Shown: positions 28,422 through 37,531 of the stretch, in pieces
Layout of the letters: the number at the start of each line of letters is the position of its first letter
How positions within the stretch are numbered: the first letter of the stretch is position 1
NCBI GenBank assembly: GCA_021496505.1
Contig: CP053031.1
Span: forward strand, 1-64,000
Length of the DNA: 64,000 nucleotides
Reading direction: 5' to 3'
From: Thermoleophilia bacterium SCSIO 60948
Lineage (GTDB): Bacteria > Actinomycetota > Thermoleophilia > Solirubrobacterales > 70-9
Translations under genes and position numbers: made by a program
The notes under the pieces: generated by a model
The model's input: the letters and a program-made list of their open reading frames with translations, nothing else
Databases searched by the model: none
What the model was told of the DNA's origin: nothing

Positions 28422-29425
28422 GCCGCCCGCCTCACCCGCCCGGCCTCGTCGGTCACCGTCCCGATCCGCCGCGCGCCCGGGTGGTGGCGGTCGAGGATCT
28501 CGGCGGCGCGCGCCTCGTCGTCGGGCGCGACGACGCAGACGAGCCCGCAGCCCATGTTGAAGACCTCGTACATCTCGGCCTCGGAGACGTCGCCGCGCTC
28601 GCGGATCAGGTCGAAGACGGGTGGTACGTCGAGCGGCCGGTCGATCTCGAAGCCGACCGGCGAGCGCAGCCGCAACAGGTTGTTGAGGCCGTCACCGGTG
28701 ATGTGCGCGAGCCCATGGACGCCGATCCCCGCGTCGAGCAACTCGGAGACGGCGCGCACGTAGATCGTCGTCGGCTGGAGCAGAACCTCGCCGAGCGGCC
28801 GGCCGAGGCCGTGTTCCGAAGTCAGGTCGAGCCCGTCAAGGGCGGCGCGTGCCAGCGTGTAGCCGTTCGAGTGCAGTCCGCTCGACGGCACGCCGAGGAC
28901 CGCGTCGCCCGGCCCGGCCGCCGACCCGTCGACGATCTGGTCGAGGTCGACGAGACCGACGGCCGTCCCTGTCAGCTCGTAGCCCGAGACGATGTCACCG
29001 ACCTGCGCGATCTCGCCACCGGGGATCTCGACGCGCGCCTGCTCGGCGCCGGCGCGCAGCCCCTCGCCGATCTGGCCGCACACCTCGGGCTCGGCGCTCG
29101 AGCAGAGGATGAAGTCGAGCATCGCGATCGGATCCGCGCCGACGCAGATCAGGTCGTTGACGTTCATCGCGACGCAGTCGATCCCGATCGTCTCGAAGCG
29201 GCCGAGGCGCTCGGCGATCACCATCTTCGTCCCGACTCCGTCGGTGCCGATCGCCAGCCCACGGCGCTCGTCGAGGCGCAGGACGCTGGCGTAGTGCGCG
29301 CCGAGGTCGACGCTGCGCGACTCGCGCCCCGTGTCGATCCGCGAGAGGTGGCTGACGAGCGCCCCGACGGCGCTGTCGGCATCGGCCTGGGAGACCCCGG
29401 CGCGGGTGTACGCGTCTTGGGACAA
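28418..29425 (-). CDS. purM: Phosphoribosylformylglycinamidine cyclo-ligase (AIR synthase)
   Basis: ATP-dependent ring closure of FGAM to AIR in purine synthesis. The start is set at TTG 29425 because family homology begins at DAYTRAGVSQADAD; the open frame reaching 29593 overlaps uppP and is rejected. 335 residues, close to the E. coli length. Motifs DGVGTKMVIAE, NDLICVGADPIAMLDF (ATP/metal site), GYELTGTAVG and HITGDGLNNLLRL are present. It is downstream of uppP with 16 nt between. Confidence 0.93.
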   Translation of the reverse strand: MSQDAYTRAGVSQADADSAVGALVSHLSRIDTGRESRSVDLGAHYASVLRLDERRGLAIGTDGVGTKMVIAERLGRFETIGIDCVAMNVNDLICVGADPIAMLDFILCSSAEPEVCGQIGEGLRAGAEQARVEIPGGEIAQVGDIVSGYELTGTAVGLVDLDQIVDGSAAGPGDAVLGVPSSGLHSNGYTLARAALDGLDLTSEHGLGRPLGEVLLQPTTIYVRAVSELLDAGIGVHGLAHITGDGLNNLLRLRSPVGFEIDRPLDVPPVFDLIRERGDVSEAEMYEVFNMGCGLVCVVAPDDEARAAEILDRHHPGARRIGTVTDEAGRVRRAA

Positions 29426-29441
29426 AGCGCTGCGTCTGAGC

Positions 29442-30260
29442 CTAGATGCCCGCGATCCGGCGCCCGGAAGCCGCGCGCCGGGACCGAGCGAGGAGCGCCG
29501 CGGCGAGGCCGAGCCGGTAGACGCCGTAGGGCCAGAGCGGGCGGTCGGTGCCGAGCACGTCGAGGAGCCGTCCCGAAGCGAGCGTCGACGCAAAGGCCGC
29601 CGTCGCGCCGGCGGCGAGTGCGCGGGTCGCGCCCGGCGGCGGCGGGCGGCGGACCGTCCGTACCGCCTTGAGCGCCGTCGCGCCCGCGATCACCGGCAGC
29701 GCGACGCTGCGCGAGAGCAGGTGCGCCTCCGAGCGCTCGAATCGCCGCGCCCGGGCGACCGAGAGCGTCGCTCCACCGCGTGATACGCCCGGGACGAGCG
29801 CCGCGGCCTGGGCGACACCGAGCAGCAGGCCATCGAGTGCTCCGGCGGATCCGGGGCCGCGTCGCTGCGGCGCGCGATCGGCGACGATCAACGCCAGCCC
29901 CCCGGCAGCCAGACCGCCGCCGAGCGCGGGCGTCCCGCGCAGGCGGCCCTCGATCTCGTGCTCGAGCGTCAGCCCGACGATCGCAGGCGGCAGGAACGAC
30001 AGCGCGATGACGCACGCCCGCCGCCGATCGAGCGCGGCCAGCTCGCCGGCGATCCGGCGCCGCTGCCCGATCGCGAGCGCGATCCCGGCTCCGGTGTGCA
30101 ACGCGACCTCGACCGTCTTGGCGAGCGCGGGATCGAGCCGGTGCCAGGCGCCACCGTAGAGCTCGCCGGCTATCCGGATGTGGGCCGAGCTCGAGATCGG
30201 CAGCAGCTCAGCCGGTCCCTGGACGAGCCCGAGGAGGACCGCGAGCGAGGTCGCGGGAAC
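29442..30260 (-). CDS. uppP: Undecaprenyl-diphosphatase UppP (BacA family)
   Basis: Recycles undecaprenyl pyrophosphate, the lipid carrier of cell-wall precursors. The first standard start (TTG 30101) would drop the essential N-terminus. Homology continues upstream with LGLVQGPAELLPISSSAH, carrying the catalytic Glu and His, back to about 30260. That frame opens after TAG 30297-30299 and has no ATG, GTG or TTG; GTT 30260 gives 272 residues, the E. coli length. The second catalytic motif PGVSRGGATL is present with Arg. A rare start or a sequence error must be assumed. Confidence 0.8.
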   Translation of the reverse strand, partial: VPATSLAVLLGLVQGPAELLPISSSAHIRIAGELYGGAWHRLDPALAKTVEVALHTGAGIALAIGQRRRIAGELAALDRRRACVIALSFLPPAIVGLTLEHEIEGRLRGTPALGGGLAAGGLALIVADRAPQRRGPGSAGALDGLLLGVAQAAALVPGVSRGGATLSVARARRFERSEAHLLSRSVALPVIAGATALKAVRTVRRPPPPGATRALAAGATAAFASTLASGRLLDVLGTDRPLWPYGVYRLGLAAALLARSRRAASGRRIAGI

Positions 30261-30335
30261 GTGTTCTTCAGGGCCCCTGGAGCGAACTTCCCAACCCTAG
30301 ACGCGGCATCGACGGCGCCCGTCGGCGGACCTAGA

Positions 30336-32231
30336 ATGCCGCTCATGGCGCGAGGACTCGACCCGGCGATCCGCCGCCGAGCGATGCAGATCGCGATCGA
30401 CGCGCTGCTCGCCGCCGCCGCGTTCTTCGTCGCCTTCAACCTGCGTTTCCTCGATGCTCCGGGCGGCATCCCGGCGCATTACGAGGAGTTCCTGTGGAGC
30501 TCGATCGCCGTCGTCGCGGTGGGGCAGGCGCTCGTCTTCGAGCTGCTCGGCCAGCACGGCACGTGGTGGCGCTACTTCCGCCTCCCCGACCTCTGGCCCC
30601 TGGTCAGAGCCGCCGTCGTCGCGGTCGGCCTGACCGTCGTCCTGTTCGCGATCATCAAGCCGTTCCCCGACGACCTGCCGCGATCGGTGGCGATCTTCGA
30701 CCTGCTGTTGCTCGTCGTCTTCTGCGGTGGCGTCCGGCTCGCCCGCCGCACGATCTCCGAGCGCCCGGCTCGCGGGCTGCGCTCGCGCAGCGGCCGCGAG
30801 GTGCTGGTCGTCGGCGCCGGGTCGGGCGGCCAGATGGTCGTCCGCGAGCTTCAGCTGAACCCGGCGCTCGGCCTGCGTCCGATGGGGTTCGTGGACGACG
30901 ACCCGAAGAAGCGCGGGATGCACAACGCCGGCCTGCGCGTCCTCGGCACGACCGAGCAGATCGAGTCGATCCTCGACCGCCACTCGCCCGAGGAGGTCGT
31001 GATCGCGATCCCGTCGGCTCCGGGAACGCTGCGGGCGAAGGTCGTCGCCGCGGCGAGCGAGCGCGGCATCCAGGTCCGCACCCTGCCGACCGTCTTCGAG
31101 CTGCTGCGCGGCGGAGTCCAGCTCACCCGCCAGCTGCGCGAGGTCCAGGTCGAGGACGTGCTCGGGCGCGACCCGGTCGTGATGGAGCTCGACCGCGTCG
31201 GCGCCTACATGCGAGACCGCGTCGTGATGGTGACCGGCGCCGGCGGCTCGATCGGCTCCGAGCTCTGCCGCCAGATCGCGCGCGTCCATCCCTCGCGTCT
31301 CGTGATGGTCGACCGCGCCGAGGACAACCTGTTCGAGATCGACCGCGAACTGCGCGAGGTCTGGCACTTCGCCGACCGTGACGCGGTCCTGGCCGACTGC
31401 CGCCACGGCGAGCGGATGCTCGAGGTGATGCAGCGACACCGCCCCGACGTCGTCTTCCACGCCGCCGCCTACAAGCACGTCCCGCTGATGGAGGCCAATC
31501 CGCTCGAGGCGATCCGCAACAACACGATCGCCACCCAGGTCGTCGCCAAGACCGCGGCGGCGGCGGGAACGGAGCGCTTCGTGCTCGTCTCGACCGACAA
31601 GGCGGTCGAGCCGCACACGGTCATGGGCGCCTCGAAGGCGATGGCGGAGTGGGTCGTCGAGTCGCTCGGCCGCCGCAACCCGCAGACCCGGTTCGCGATC
31701 GTGCGCTTCGGCAACGTCCTCGCCTCGTCGGGGAGCGTCGTGCCGATCTTCCGCGAGCAGATCGAGCGCGGCGGGCCGGTGACCGTCACCCATCCCGAGA
31801 TGACGCGCTACTTCATGACGATCCCCGAGGCGACCCAGCTCGTCATCCAGGCCGGCGACCTCGGCTCCGTCTCGGGTGAGATCTTCGTACTCGAGATGGG
31901 AGAGCCGGTCCGGATCCTCGACCTCGCCCACAACATGATCCGGCTCGCCGGCCAAGAGCCCGAGATCGACATCGCGATCACGTTCACCGGTCCGCGGCCG
32001 GGCGAGAAGCTCCACGAGCAGCTGCTCAATCCCGAGGAGCGTGCGCAGCCGACGAGCGCCGAGCGGATCATCCGGGCGGTCCGCGAACCGCTCGATCCCG
32101 ACTGGGTCGAGACGACGATCGGTCGCATCGAGTCGCTTGCCGCGACCACCGACGAGCCCGATCTCGGCGAGCGGATCGTCCGCCTGATCGCCGCCGAGCG
32201 CGCCTCCCTGGCCGCCGGCGATCGCGGCTGA
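30336..32231 (+). CDS. CapD/WbpM-type nucleoside-diphosphate-sugar 4,6-dehydratase
   Basis: Membrane enzyme of polysaccharide sugar synthesis, probably UDP-GlcNAc 4,6-dehydratase (PglF/WbpM-like). ATG 30336 (or ATG 30345) is chosen; the longer open frame overlaps uppP. 631 residues: four membrane segments in the first 150, a first Rossmann domain with VLVVGAGSGGQMVVREL, then the SDR domain with VMVTGAGGSIGSELCRQ, AAYKHVPLME and STDKAVEPHTVMGASK, holding the family's catalytic Asp/Lys. It opens the envelope polysaccharide locus. Confidence 0.92.
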   Translation: MPLMARGLDPAIRRRAMQIAIDALLAAAAFFVAFNLRFLDAPGGIPAHYEEFLWSSIAVVAVGQALVFELLGQHGTWWRYFRLPDLWPLVRAAVVAVGLTVVLFAIIKPFPDDLPRSVAIFDLLLLVVFCGGVRLARRTISERPARGLRSRSGREVLVVGAGSGGQMVVRELQLNPALGLRPMGFVDDDPKKRGMHNAGLRVLGTTEQIESILDRHSPEEVVIAIPSAPGTLRAKVVAAASERGIQVRTLPTVFELLRGGVQLTRQLREVQVEDVLGRDPVVMELDRVGAYMRDRVVMVTGAGGSIGSELCRQIARVHPSRLVMVDRAEDNLFEIDRELREVWHFADRDAVLADCRHGERMLEVMQRHRPDVVFHAAAYKHVPLMEANPLEAIRNNTIATQVVAKTAAAAGTERFVLVSTDKAVEPHTVMGASKAMAEWVVESLGRRNPQTRFAIVRFGNVLASSGSVVPIFREQIERGGPVTVTHPEMTRYFMTIPEATQLVIQAGDLGSVSGEIFVLEMGEPVRILDLAHNMIRLAGQEPEIDIAITFTGPRPGEKLHEQLLNPEERAQPTSAERIIRAVREPLDPDWVETTIGRIESLAATTDEPDLGERIVRLIAAERASLAAGDRG

Positions 32232-32234
32232 GTC

Positions 32235-32246
32235 GCTTCGCGAAGC
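32235..32246. other. Perfect 12-nt palindrome after the dehydratase gene
   Basis: GCTTCGCGAAGC starts 4 nt past the stop. It may be a protein site or a weak terminator stem. A possible -10 element (TAAGAT) follows about 35 nt later, before the next gene. Confidence 0.3.
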
Positions 32247-32315
32247 CGGGCGGGCGCTCGTCGCCTCCTCTGCGCTCCATAAGATGCGCGCCCATATGTC
32301 CTGGGAACCTCAGAG

Positions 32316-33116
32316 GTGAGCTCGACGCTCGAAGGGCTCGGGCCGATCCTCGGGCTGATCGCGCTGATCGGGCTCGTCGTCATGGCGTTCCTGATCATCG
32401 GCCAGGGGCGCGAGCTGCGGCGGCTTCGCGACTGGGCCGGCAGGGCGCCCGAGCGCGCCGACGAGGCCGCTGAGGCCTCGCTCGCGGCGCAGGAGGCCCG
32501 CAGCGGGTCGGAGGCGGCCGACGCCGGCCGCTCGTCCGAGTCGCGCGGGGCCCGGTTCCGTGGCGCCGTCGGCGAGCGATACGGCGCGCTCGACAGCCGG
32601 CTCCCTTTCGACGGCCGGATCCTGCTCGGGGTCCTCGCGTTGATCGTCGTCGCCCTGATCGCGCTGTTCGCGTTCGGGGTCTTCGGCGGCTCCTCAGAGT
32701 CGCAGGGCGGCGGAGGCGGAGAGGCGTCCAGGCCGGCGCCGACCAAGGTCGCGGTGCTGAATGCCACCCAGAGCGAGGCCTCCGACGGGACGCCGGTCGC
32801 CGCGCGCGAGGGAATCGCGGATGCGGCGGCGCGCCAGCTCGTCAACCCGCCACGCTTCAAGCCCACGGAGAAGACGAACGCGCCGGCCGGCGAGGAAGAC
32901 TCGGTCGTCATGTTCGACGCGCCGGGCGACGAAGCGGCCGCCGAGCGCCTCGCCTCGGACCTCTCCGGCGAGCTCGGCGACGTCGGTGTCGAGTCGATGA
33001 GCCAGGAGGTCCGAGACATCGCCGCGGGCGCGCCGCTCGCGCTGCTGATCGGCCAGGACGACGCCGACGCCGAGTTCGCGGCGGGCCTCGGCGAGGCGAC
33101 CGAAGAGGCGCCCTGA
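32316..33116 (+). CDS. Membrane protein with LytR C-terminal domain (copy 1)
   Basis: 266 residues with two hydrophobic segments (about 10-28 and 100-123) and a C-terminal LytR_C-type domain (about 143-260), starting KVAVLNATQSEASDG and ending LALLIGQDDAD. LytR_C domains occur at the end of LytR-CpsA-Psr wall-glycopolymer transferases, but here the catalytic LCP domain is missing. A paralogue follows 24 nt downstream. GTG start at 32316 after CAGAGGTGAG-like bases. Likely envelope role, mechanism unknown. Confidence 0.7.
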   Translation: MSSTLEGLGPILGLIALIGLVVMAFLIIGQGRELRRLRDWAGRAPERADEAAEASLAAQEARSGSEAADAGRSSESRGARFRGAVGERYGALDSRLPFDGRILLGVLALIVVALIALFAFGVFGGSSESQGGGGGEASRPAPTKVAVLNATQSEASDGTPVAAREGIADAAARQLVNPPRFKPTEKTNAPAGEEDSVVMFDAPGDEAAAERLASDLSGELGDVGVESMSQEVRDIAAGAPLALLIGQDDADAEFAAGLGEATEEAP

Positions 33117-33140
33117 GCGGCGCCCCCGGAGGCTTCTGCG

Positions 33141-33926
33141 ATGGGCGGTGATCTCTCCGGCATCGTCGACCTCGTCGGCGGCGTCATCTCGTTGCTCGCG
33201 GTCGTCTCGCTGCTGCTCGTCATCGGCCTCTACCTGTCCCAGCGCCGTGATCTCCAGCGCTTGCGCGCCTGGATGGAGTCGGACCCGGGACACCCGAGTC
33301 GTGACCTGCTGGCCAGCGAGGCGATCCTCGACCGCGCCGAGGCCGAGCTCAGCGCGCTCGAGGGCCCGTCGACGGAGCCGGGCACGATCTCGCCGACCAC
33401 CGCCCGAATCCCCGGCGATCGGCCGACGCTCAGCCGGATCACGCTCGAGCGCGAGGCGCTCAAGCCCCATCCGCGCTGGCGGCGGTTCGTCGGCCGGGCG
33501 ACGCAGACCCGCGTCCTGATCGCGCTCGGCGTCGTCGCGGTCGTCCTCGGGGTACTCGCGATCCTCGCCTCGGAGAAGCTGCTCGAGTTCGGCGGTGACG
33601 ACGCGCCGGCGACCGGACCGCCGGAGGCCGGTGAGATCACCGTCGCCGTCCTCAACGGGACCCCGACGGCCGGCGCGGCCGGCGCCGTCTCCGATCAGGT
33701 CGCGGGCAAGGGCTTCGACGTCGGCCGGATCGACACCGCACCGCCCGGCGAGTCCGCGGACGAGACGCAGGTGCTCTTCGTCGACGACGCCCGTCCGGAG
33801 GCCCAGCGGGTCGCGCGGGCACTCAAGATCGAGGCGCCTGTCGAGCAGGCGAGCGAGGAGGAGGCCCAGAAGGGCCGCAGGGCGAGCGTCATCGTGCTGG
33901 TCGGCGACGATCGGGCGGGCCTCTGA
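33141..33926 (+). CDS. Membrane protein with LytR C-terminal domain (copy 2)
   Basis: 261 residues with the same plan as the preceding gene: membrane segments at about 10-30 and 118-141, then a LytR_C-type domain (about 160-258) with ITVAVLNGTPTAGAAGAVSDQ and VIVLVGDD. The copies have diverged well beyond recent duplication. The stop is overlapped by the next gene through CTGA. Confidence 0.7.
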   Translation: MGGDLSGIVDLVGGVISLLAVVSLLLVIGLYLSQRRDLQRLRAWMESDPGHPSRDLLASEAILDRAEAELSALEGPSTEPGTISPTTARIPGDRPTLSRITLEREALKPHPRWRRFVGRATQTRVLIALGVVAVVLGVLAILASEKLLEFGGDDAPATGPPEAGEITVAVLNGTPTAGAAGAVSDQVAGKGFDVGRIDTAPPGESADETQVLFVDDARPEAQRVARALKIEAPVEQASEEEAQKGRRASVIVLVGDDRAGL

Positions 33927-34405
33927 GCTCCGGCTCGGGGCGACGGCGCGCCCGGTTCGCCGCCCTCGCCTTTCTCGCGCTCTCGGTGATCGTCGCGGCG
34001 GCGGCGATCGTGACGGTCCGCGCCAGGACACCGGACCTGATGCTCGAGGTGACCGAGCGCACGCCCCTGTTCACCCCCGAGGGCGAGGGGCCCGGACCGC
34101 GTGAGGCGGCGTTCAACTTCTTCCTCCGCGAGGCCGAGCCGATGGCCAGGGTCGAGATCCTCGGCTCGGGGGACCGCGTCATCCGCGTCCTCGAGCCGGC
34201 GATCGATCTCGACGCCGACGAGGAGATCCGTGTCGTCTGGGACGGGCTGACGACCTCGGGCGAGCCGGCGCCCGCGGACATCTACCGGCTCCGGGTCGAG
34301 GCACCGACCCTCGGCCGATCGATGATCTGGCCGCGTCGCGTCGCGCTCATCCGCGGCGATCGGCCGAAGAGCGCGCTCGAGAAGTACGAGGAGCGCGGCG
34401 AGTGA
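33923..34405 (+). CDS. Single-pass membrane protein with FlgD-Ig-like domain
   Basis: The first standard start (GTG 33986) lies inside the membrane segment; extending upstream gives SSGSGRRRARFAALAFLALS, a normal positive N-terminus, from CTG 33923, which overlaps the previous stop as CTGA. This gives 160 residues: membrane segment about 12-33, then a beta-rich domain with RVEILGSGDRVIRVL and the GEPAPADIYRLRV pattern typical of FlgD-type immunoglobulin folds. Role unknown; it overlaps the polymerase gene next by GTGA. Confidence 0.65.
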   Translation: MSSGSGRRRARFAALAFLALSVIVAAAAIVTVRARTPDLMLEVTERTPLFTPEGEGPGPREAAFNFFLREAEPMARVEILGSGDRVIRVLEPAIDLDADEEIRVVWDGLTTSGEPAPADIYRLRVEAPTLGRSMIWPRRVALIRGDRPKSALEKYEERGE

Positions 34406-35895
34406 CCGCCTCGATACCCGCCCTGCTCGGCCTGCTGGCCGCGGCCGCAGCCGCAGCGACCGCGCTGCTCGCGCCGTCCGAGCGCTCGCGCCTGTTCGCG
34501 ATGGCCGCCGCGCTCGTGCTGGCGCCCTTGCTGATCGTCGGCGACATGTGGGACGGGACCCGCCTCGACGGCGTGCGCGCCAACCCGCTGCTCGCCGCCG
34601 CCGCGCTGGCCGTGGTGCTCGCCGCGGTGGTCGGCCTGGGACTGGCGCTGCGGCGGCGCCCGCTGCTCTTCTGCGTCCTTCTCGTCGCGGCGCTGCCGCT
34701 GCGGGTCCCGATCGGCCTCGGCGGCGAGACCTCCAATCTGCTGCTGCCGCTCTACCTCGTCATCGCCGCGCAGCTGGTGGCGACCGCGCTCGACCCGGAG
34801 GGCGCCCGGGCGCGAGCGCTTCGCCGCGACGCGGCCCTCATGCCGGCGGCGGGCCGCTGGTGCTTTCGCGCCCTGGCGCTGTCGCTCGTCGTCTACGCGG
34901 CGCTCGCCGCCTATTCGCTCGACGTCTCGAACGCGATCGAGAACGTCGCCTTCTTCCTCGTCCCGTTCGCGGTTCTGGCCGCGCTCGTCGTCGAGCAGCC
35001 CTGGGGCCGGCGTGAGCTGTCCGCGGGCCTCGTCACGGTCGGGATATCGGCCGTCGTCTTCGCCGCGATCGGCATCGCCGAGTTCGCGGCGGGGGGTCTG
35101 CTGCTCAATCCCGCGCTCGAGCAGTCGAACCAGATCCATCTCTACTTCCGGGTCAACTCGCTGTTCTTCGATCCGAACGTCTTCGGGCGCTATCTCGCGC
35201 TCGCGGTCGTCCTGCTCGGAGCGTTTCTCGCCTACGGGGCCGAGACCTCGAACCGCGAGCGCCTCGCGGCGGGCGCCGCGGCGATCGTCGCCGTCGTGGG
35301 CCTCGTCCTGTCCTATTCGCTGACCAGCTTCCTCGCGGTGGGAGCCGGCCTCGTCGTCGTGTCCGTGCTTCGCTGGCGGCTGCGAGGCGCGCTCGCCGCG
35401 CTCGCGCTGGGCGCCGCGAGCCTGGCGGTGCTGGTCGCGCTCGGCGGTCTCCCGAACAGCTCGATGACCGACCGTGAGCTCGACACGAGCGGGCGTACCT
35501 CGCTCGTCTCCGGTGGGATCGAGCTGGCCGAGGCCCGGCCGCTCGGCGGCTACGGATCCGGGTCGTTCGGCCGCGCGTTCTACGAGAACATCCGCGAGGC
35601 GCGCACGACCGTGTCCCACGCCGAGCCGATCACCGTCGCCGCCGAGCAGGGGGCGGTCGGGCTGATGGTCTACGCCGCCCTCCTCGTCGCGTCGATCGCG
35701 GCGGTCTGGCGAGCGGGGCTGCGGTCGGGCGCCGGCGCCGCGGTTGCCGCCGCCTACGCGGCGATCCTCGTCCACAGCATGGGCTACGCGGGCTTCCTGA
35801 TCGACCCCGTCACCTGGGTCCTGCTCGCGCTCGCGCTCGCGCTGGCGCTGGCGCGCACGCACGGCGAGCGCCCGGCGTCGGACCCGGCGGTCTGA
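34402..35895 (+). CDS. O-antigen ligase / polymerase-like membrane protein
   Basis: 497 residues with about eleven or twelve membrane segments and one large extracytoplasmic loop near 340-420. The FDPNVFGRYLALAVVLL segment and GYGSGSFGRAF are typical of the Wzy_C (O-antigen ligase) family. In this locus it most likely polymerises or transfers exported polysaccharide units. GTG overlaps the previous stop. Confidence 0.8.
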   Translation: MTASIPALLGLLAAAAAAATALLAPSERSRLFAMAAALVLAPLLIVGDMWDGTRLDGVRANPLLAAAALAVVLAAVVGLGLALRRRPLLFCVLLVAALPLRVPIGLGGETSNLLLPLYLVIAAQLVATALDPEGARARALRRDAALMPAAGRWCFRALALSLVVYAALAAYSLDVSNAIENVAFFLVPFAVLAALVVEQPWGRRELSAGLVTVGISAVVFAAIGIAEFAAGGLLLNPALEQSNQIHLYFRVNSLFFDPNVFGRYLALAVVLLGAFLAYGAETSNRERLAAGAAAIVAVVGLVLSYSLTSFLAVGAGLVVVSVLRWRLRGALAALALGAASLAVLVALGGLPNSSMTDRELDTSGRTSLVSGGIELAEARPLGGYGSGSFGRAFYENIREARTTVSHAEPITVAAEQGAVGLMVYAALLVASIAAVWRAGLRSGAGAAVAAAYAAILVHSMGYAGFLIDPVTWVLLALALALALARTHGERPASDPAV

Positions 35896-35899
35896 GGCG

Positions 35900-37495
35900 A
35901 TGCCGGGCCTGCTGAGGCGCCTGGCCACCACCGGTGCCGCCTACACCGCCTCGAGCGTCCTGTCGAAGCTCTTCGCGGTCTTCCTGCTGCCGATCTACAC
36001 GGCCTACGTCTCGCCGGCCGAGTACGGCGCCGCGGAGGTGATGCTCGCCTCGGTCGTCGCGATCTCGATCGTGATCCGCTTCGGGGTGATCGAGGCGGTG
36101 CTGCGGTTCTTCTACCTCGCCGAGCCCGACGAGGACCCGTCCGGCCGCGATCGCAGCTTCGGCGATCGGGTGATCCGCAGCGGCTTCGCCGCGCTCGCCT
36201 GGTCAGCGACGATCAGCGCGCTGATCGCGCTGCCGTTCGCGGGGCCGATCTCCGAGGCGCTGCTCGGCGAGTCCGACGCCTCGCTCGCCCGCGTCGCGAT
36301 CCTCGGCCTCTGGACGCTGACCCTGTGGGAGCTCGTGCTGACGATCCTGCGCCTCGATGAGCGCGCCCGGGCCTACTTCACGGTCACCTCGCTCAACGTC
36401 ATCGCGACGATCCCGGCGACGCTCTACCTGCTGATCGTCGAGGGCCTCGAGGCCGAGGCGATCCTGCTCGGCACGTTCGGCACCGGCGTCCTGTTCCTCG
36501 GCTGGCGGATCTGGCAGGAGCGCCATCGCCTCTCGCTGCGCTTCGAGCCGGCGCTGCTGCGGCGGATGCTGCGCTTCGGGCTCCCGACGATGCCCGCCGA
36601 GCTGTCGCTCTACTCGCTCTCGTTCATCGACCGGATCCTGATCGTCCGGCTCGCCGGTCTCGCCGAGGCCGGCCTCTACGCGCTGGCGATCAAGTTCGCG
36701 CAGGGCATGAACCTGATCGCGCGCGGGTTCCAGCTCGCCTGGCCGCCGCTCGCCTACTCGATCGCCGACGATGACGAGGCCAGGCGCGCCTACAGCCTCG
36801 TCTTCACCTGGTTCGCCGCCGTCTGCGCGTTCTTCGTCGTCGGCCTGTGGCTGCTCGCCCGTTGGATCGTCCGGCTGCTCGCGGCGCCCGAGTTCTTCGA
36901 GAGCTACGAGGCGATCGGGCTGCTCGCGACCGGGATCTCGCTCTACGCGCTCTACCTCGTGCTCGTCGTCGTGCTCGGCCGTACCGGCCGGACCGAGCTC
37001 AGCCTGCCCGCGACGTTCGCCGGCGGCGTGGTCAACATCGGGCTCAACCTGGCGCTGATCCCGGCGCTCGGGATCGTCGGGGCGGGGATCGCGCTCGTCG
37101 CCTCCTACGCGGTGATCGTCGCGCTCACGGTCTTCTTCACCCAGCGGCTGTTTCCGATCGCCTACGAGTGGCTGCGCCTCGGTCTGCTCGTCGGCCTCGC
37201 CGCGGCGACGGTCGCGGCCGGCGAGCTCCTGCTGCCGACCGACGGAGCGCTCGGGCTCGTCGCCCGCACGGTCCTCTGGCTCGCGTTCCCGCTCGTCCTC
37301 TGGTTCGCGCGCTTCCCGCGCCGCGAGGAGCGCGAGCTGATCCGCTCGCTGAGCTCGCCGGCGGCGATCTCCGCCCGGCTCGCCGAGATGCGGCGCCGCG
37401 GCGCCGAGGCCCAGAGTGCCGACGAGGCGCGTGGGGCCCACGCGCCCGAGGTCCTCGAGGCCGAGCGCCGCGACGAGGACGTCGCCGGTTCCTAG
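35900..37495 (+). CDS. Polysaccharide flippase (Wzx/MOP family)
   Basis: 531 residues, about fourteen membrane segments, starting TGAAYTASSVLSKLFAVFLLPIYT in character with Wzx/RfbX and MATE-like exporters (first helix with the SxxSKxF pattern and LPIYT). It would flip lipid-linked oligosaccharide made by the neighbouring transferases to the outside for the Wzy-like protein. It ends in a charged cytoplasmic tail. The ATG is 4 nt after the previous stop. Confidence 0.88.
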   Translation: MPGLLRRLATTGAAYTASSVLSKLFAVFLLPIYTAYVSPAEYGAAEVMLASVVAISIVIRFGVIEAVLRFFYLAEPDEDPSGRDRSFGDRVIRSGFAALAWSATISALIALPFAGPISEALLGESDASLARVAILGLWTLTLWELVLTILRLDERARAYFTVTSLNVIATIPATLYLLIVEGLEAEAILLGTFGTGVLFLGWRIWQERHRLSLRFEPALLRRMLRFGLPTMPAELSLYSLSFIDRILIVRLAGLAEAGLYALAIKFAQGMNLIARGFQLAWPPLAYSIADDDEARRAYSLVFTWFAAVCAFFVVGLWLLARWIVRLLAAPEFFESYEAIGLLATGISLYALYLVLVVVLGRTGRTELSLPATFAGGVVNIGLNLALIPALGIVGAGIALVASYAVIVALTVFFTQRLFPIAYEWLRLGLLVGLAAATVAAGELLLPTDGALGLVARTVLWLAFPLVLWFARFPRREERELIRSLSSPAAISARLAEMRRRGAEAQSADEARGAHAPEVLEAERRDEDVAGS

Positions 37496-37531
37496 CGCTG
37501 TCTCACCGGGCCCGGGTGATGCCTGGACGGG

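Noticed and set aside
30297-32015. 572-residue minus-strand frame
   Set aside because: Complete shadow of the CapD-like dehydratase, with no recognisable domain.
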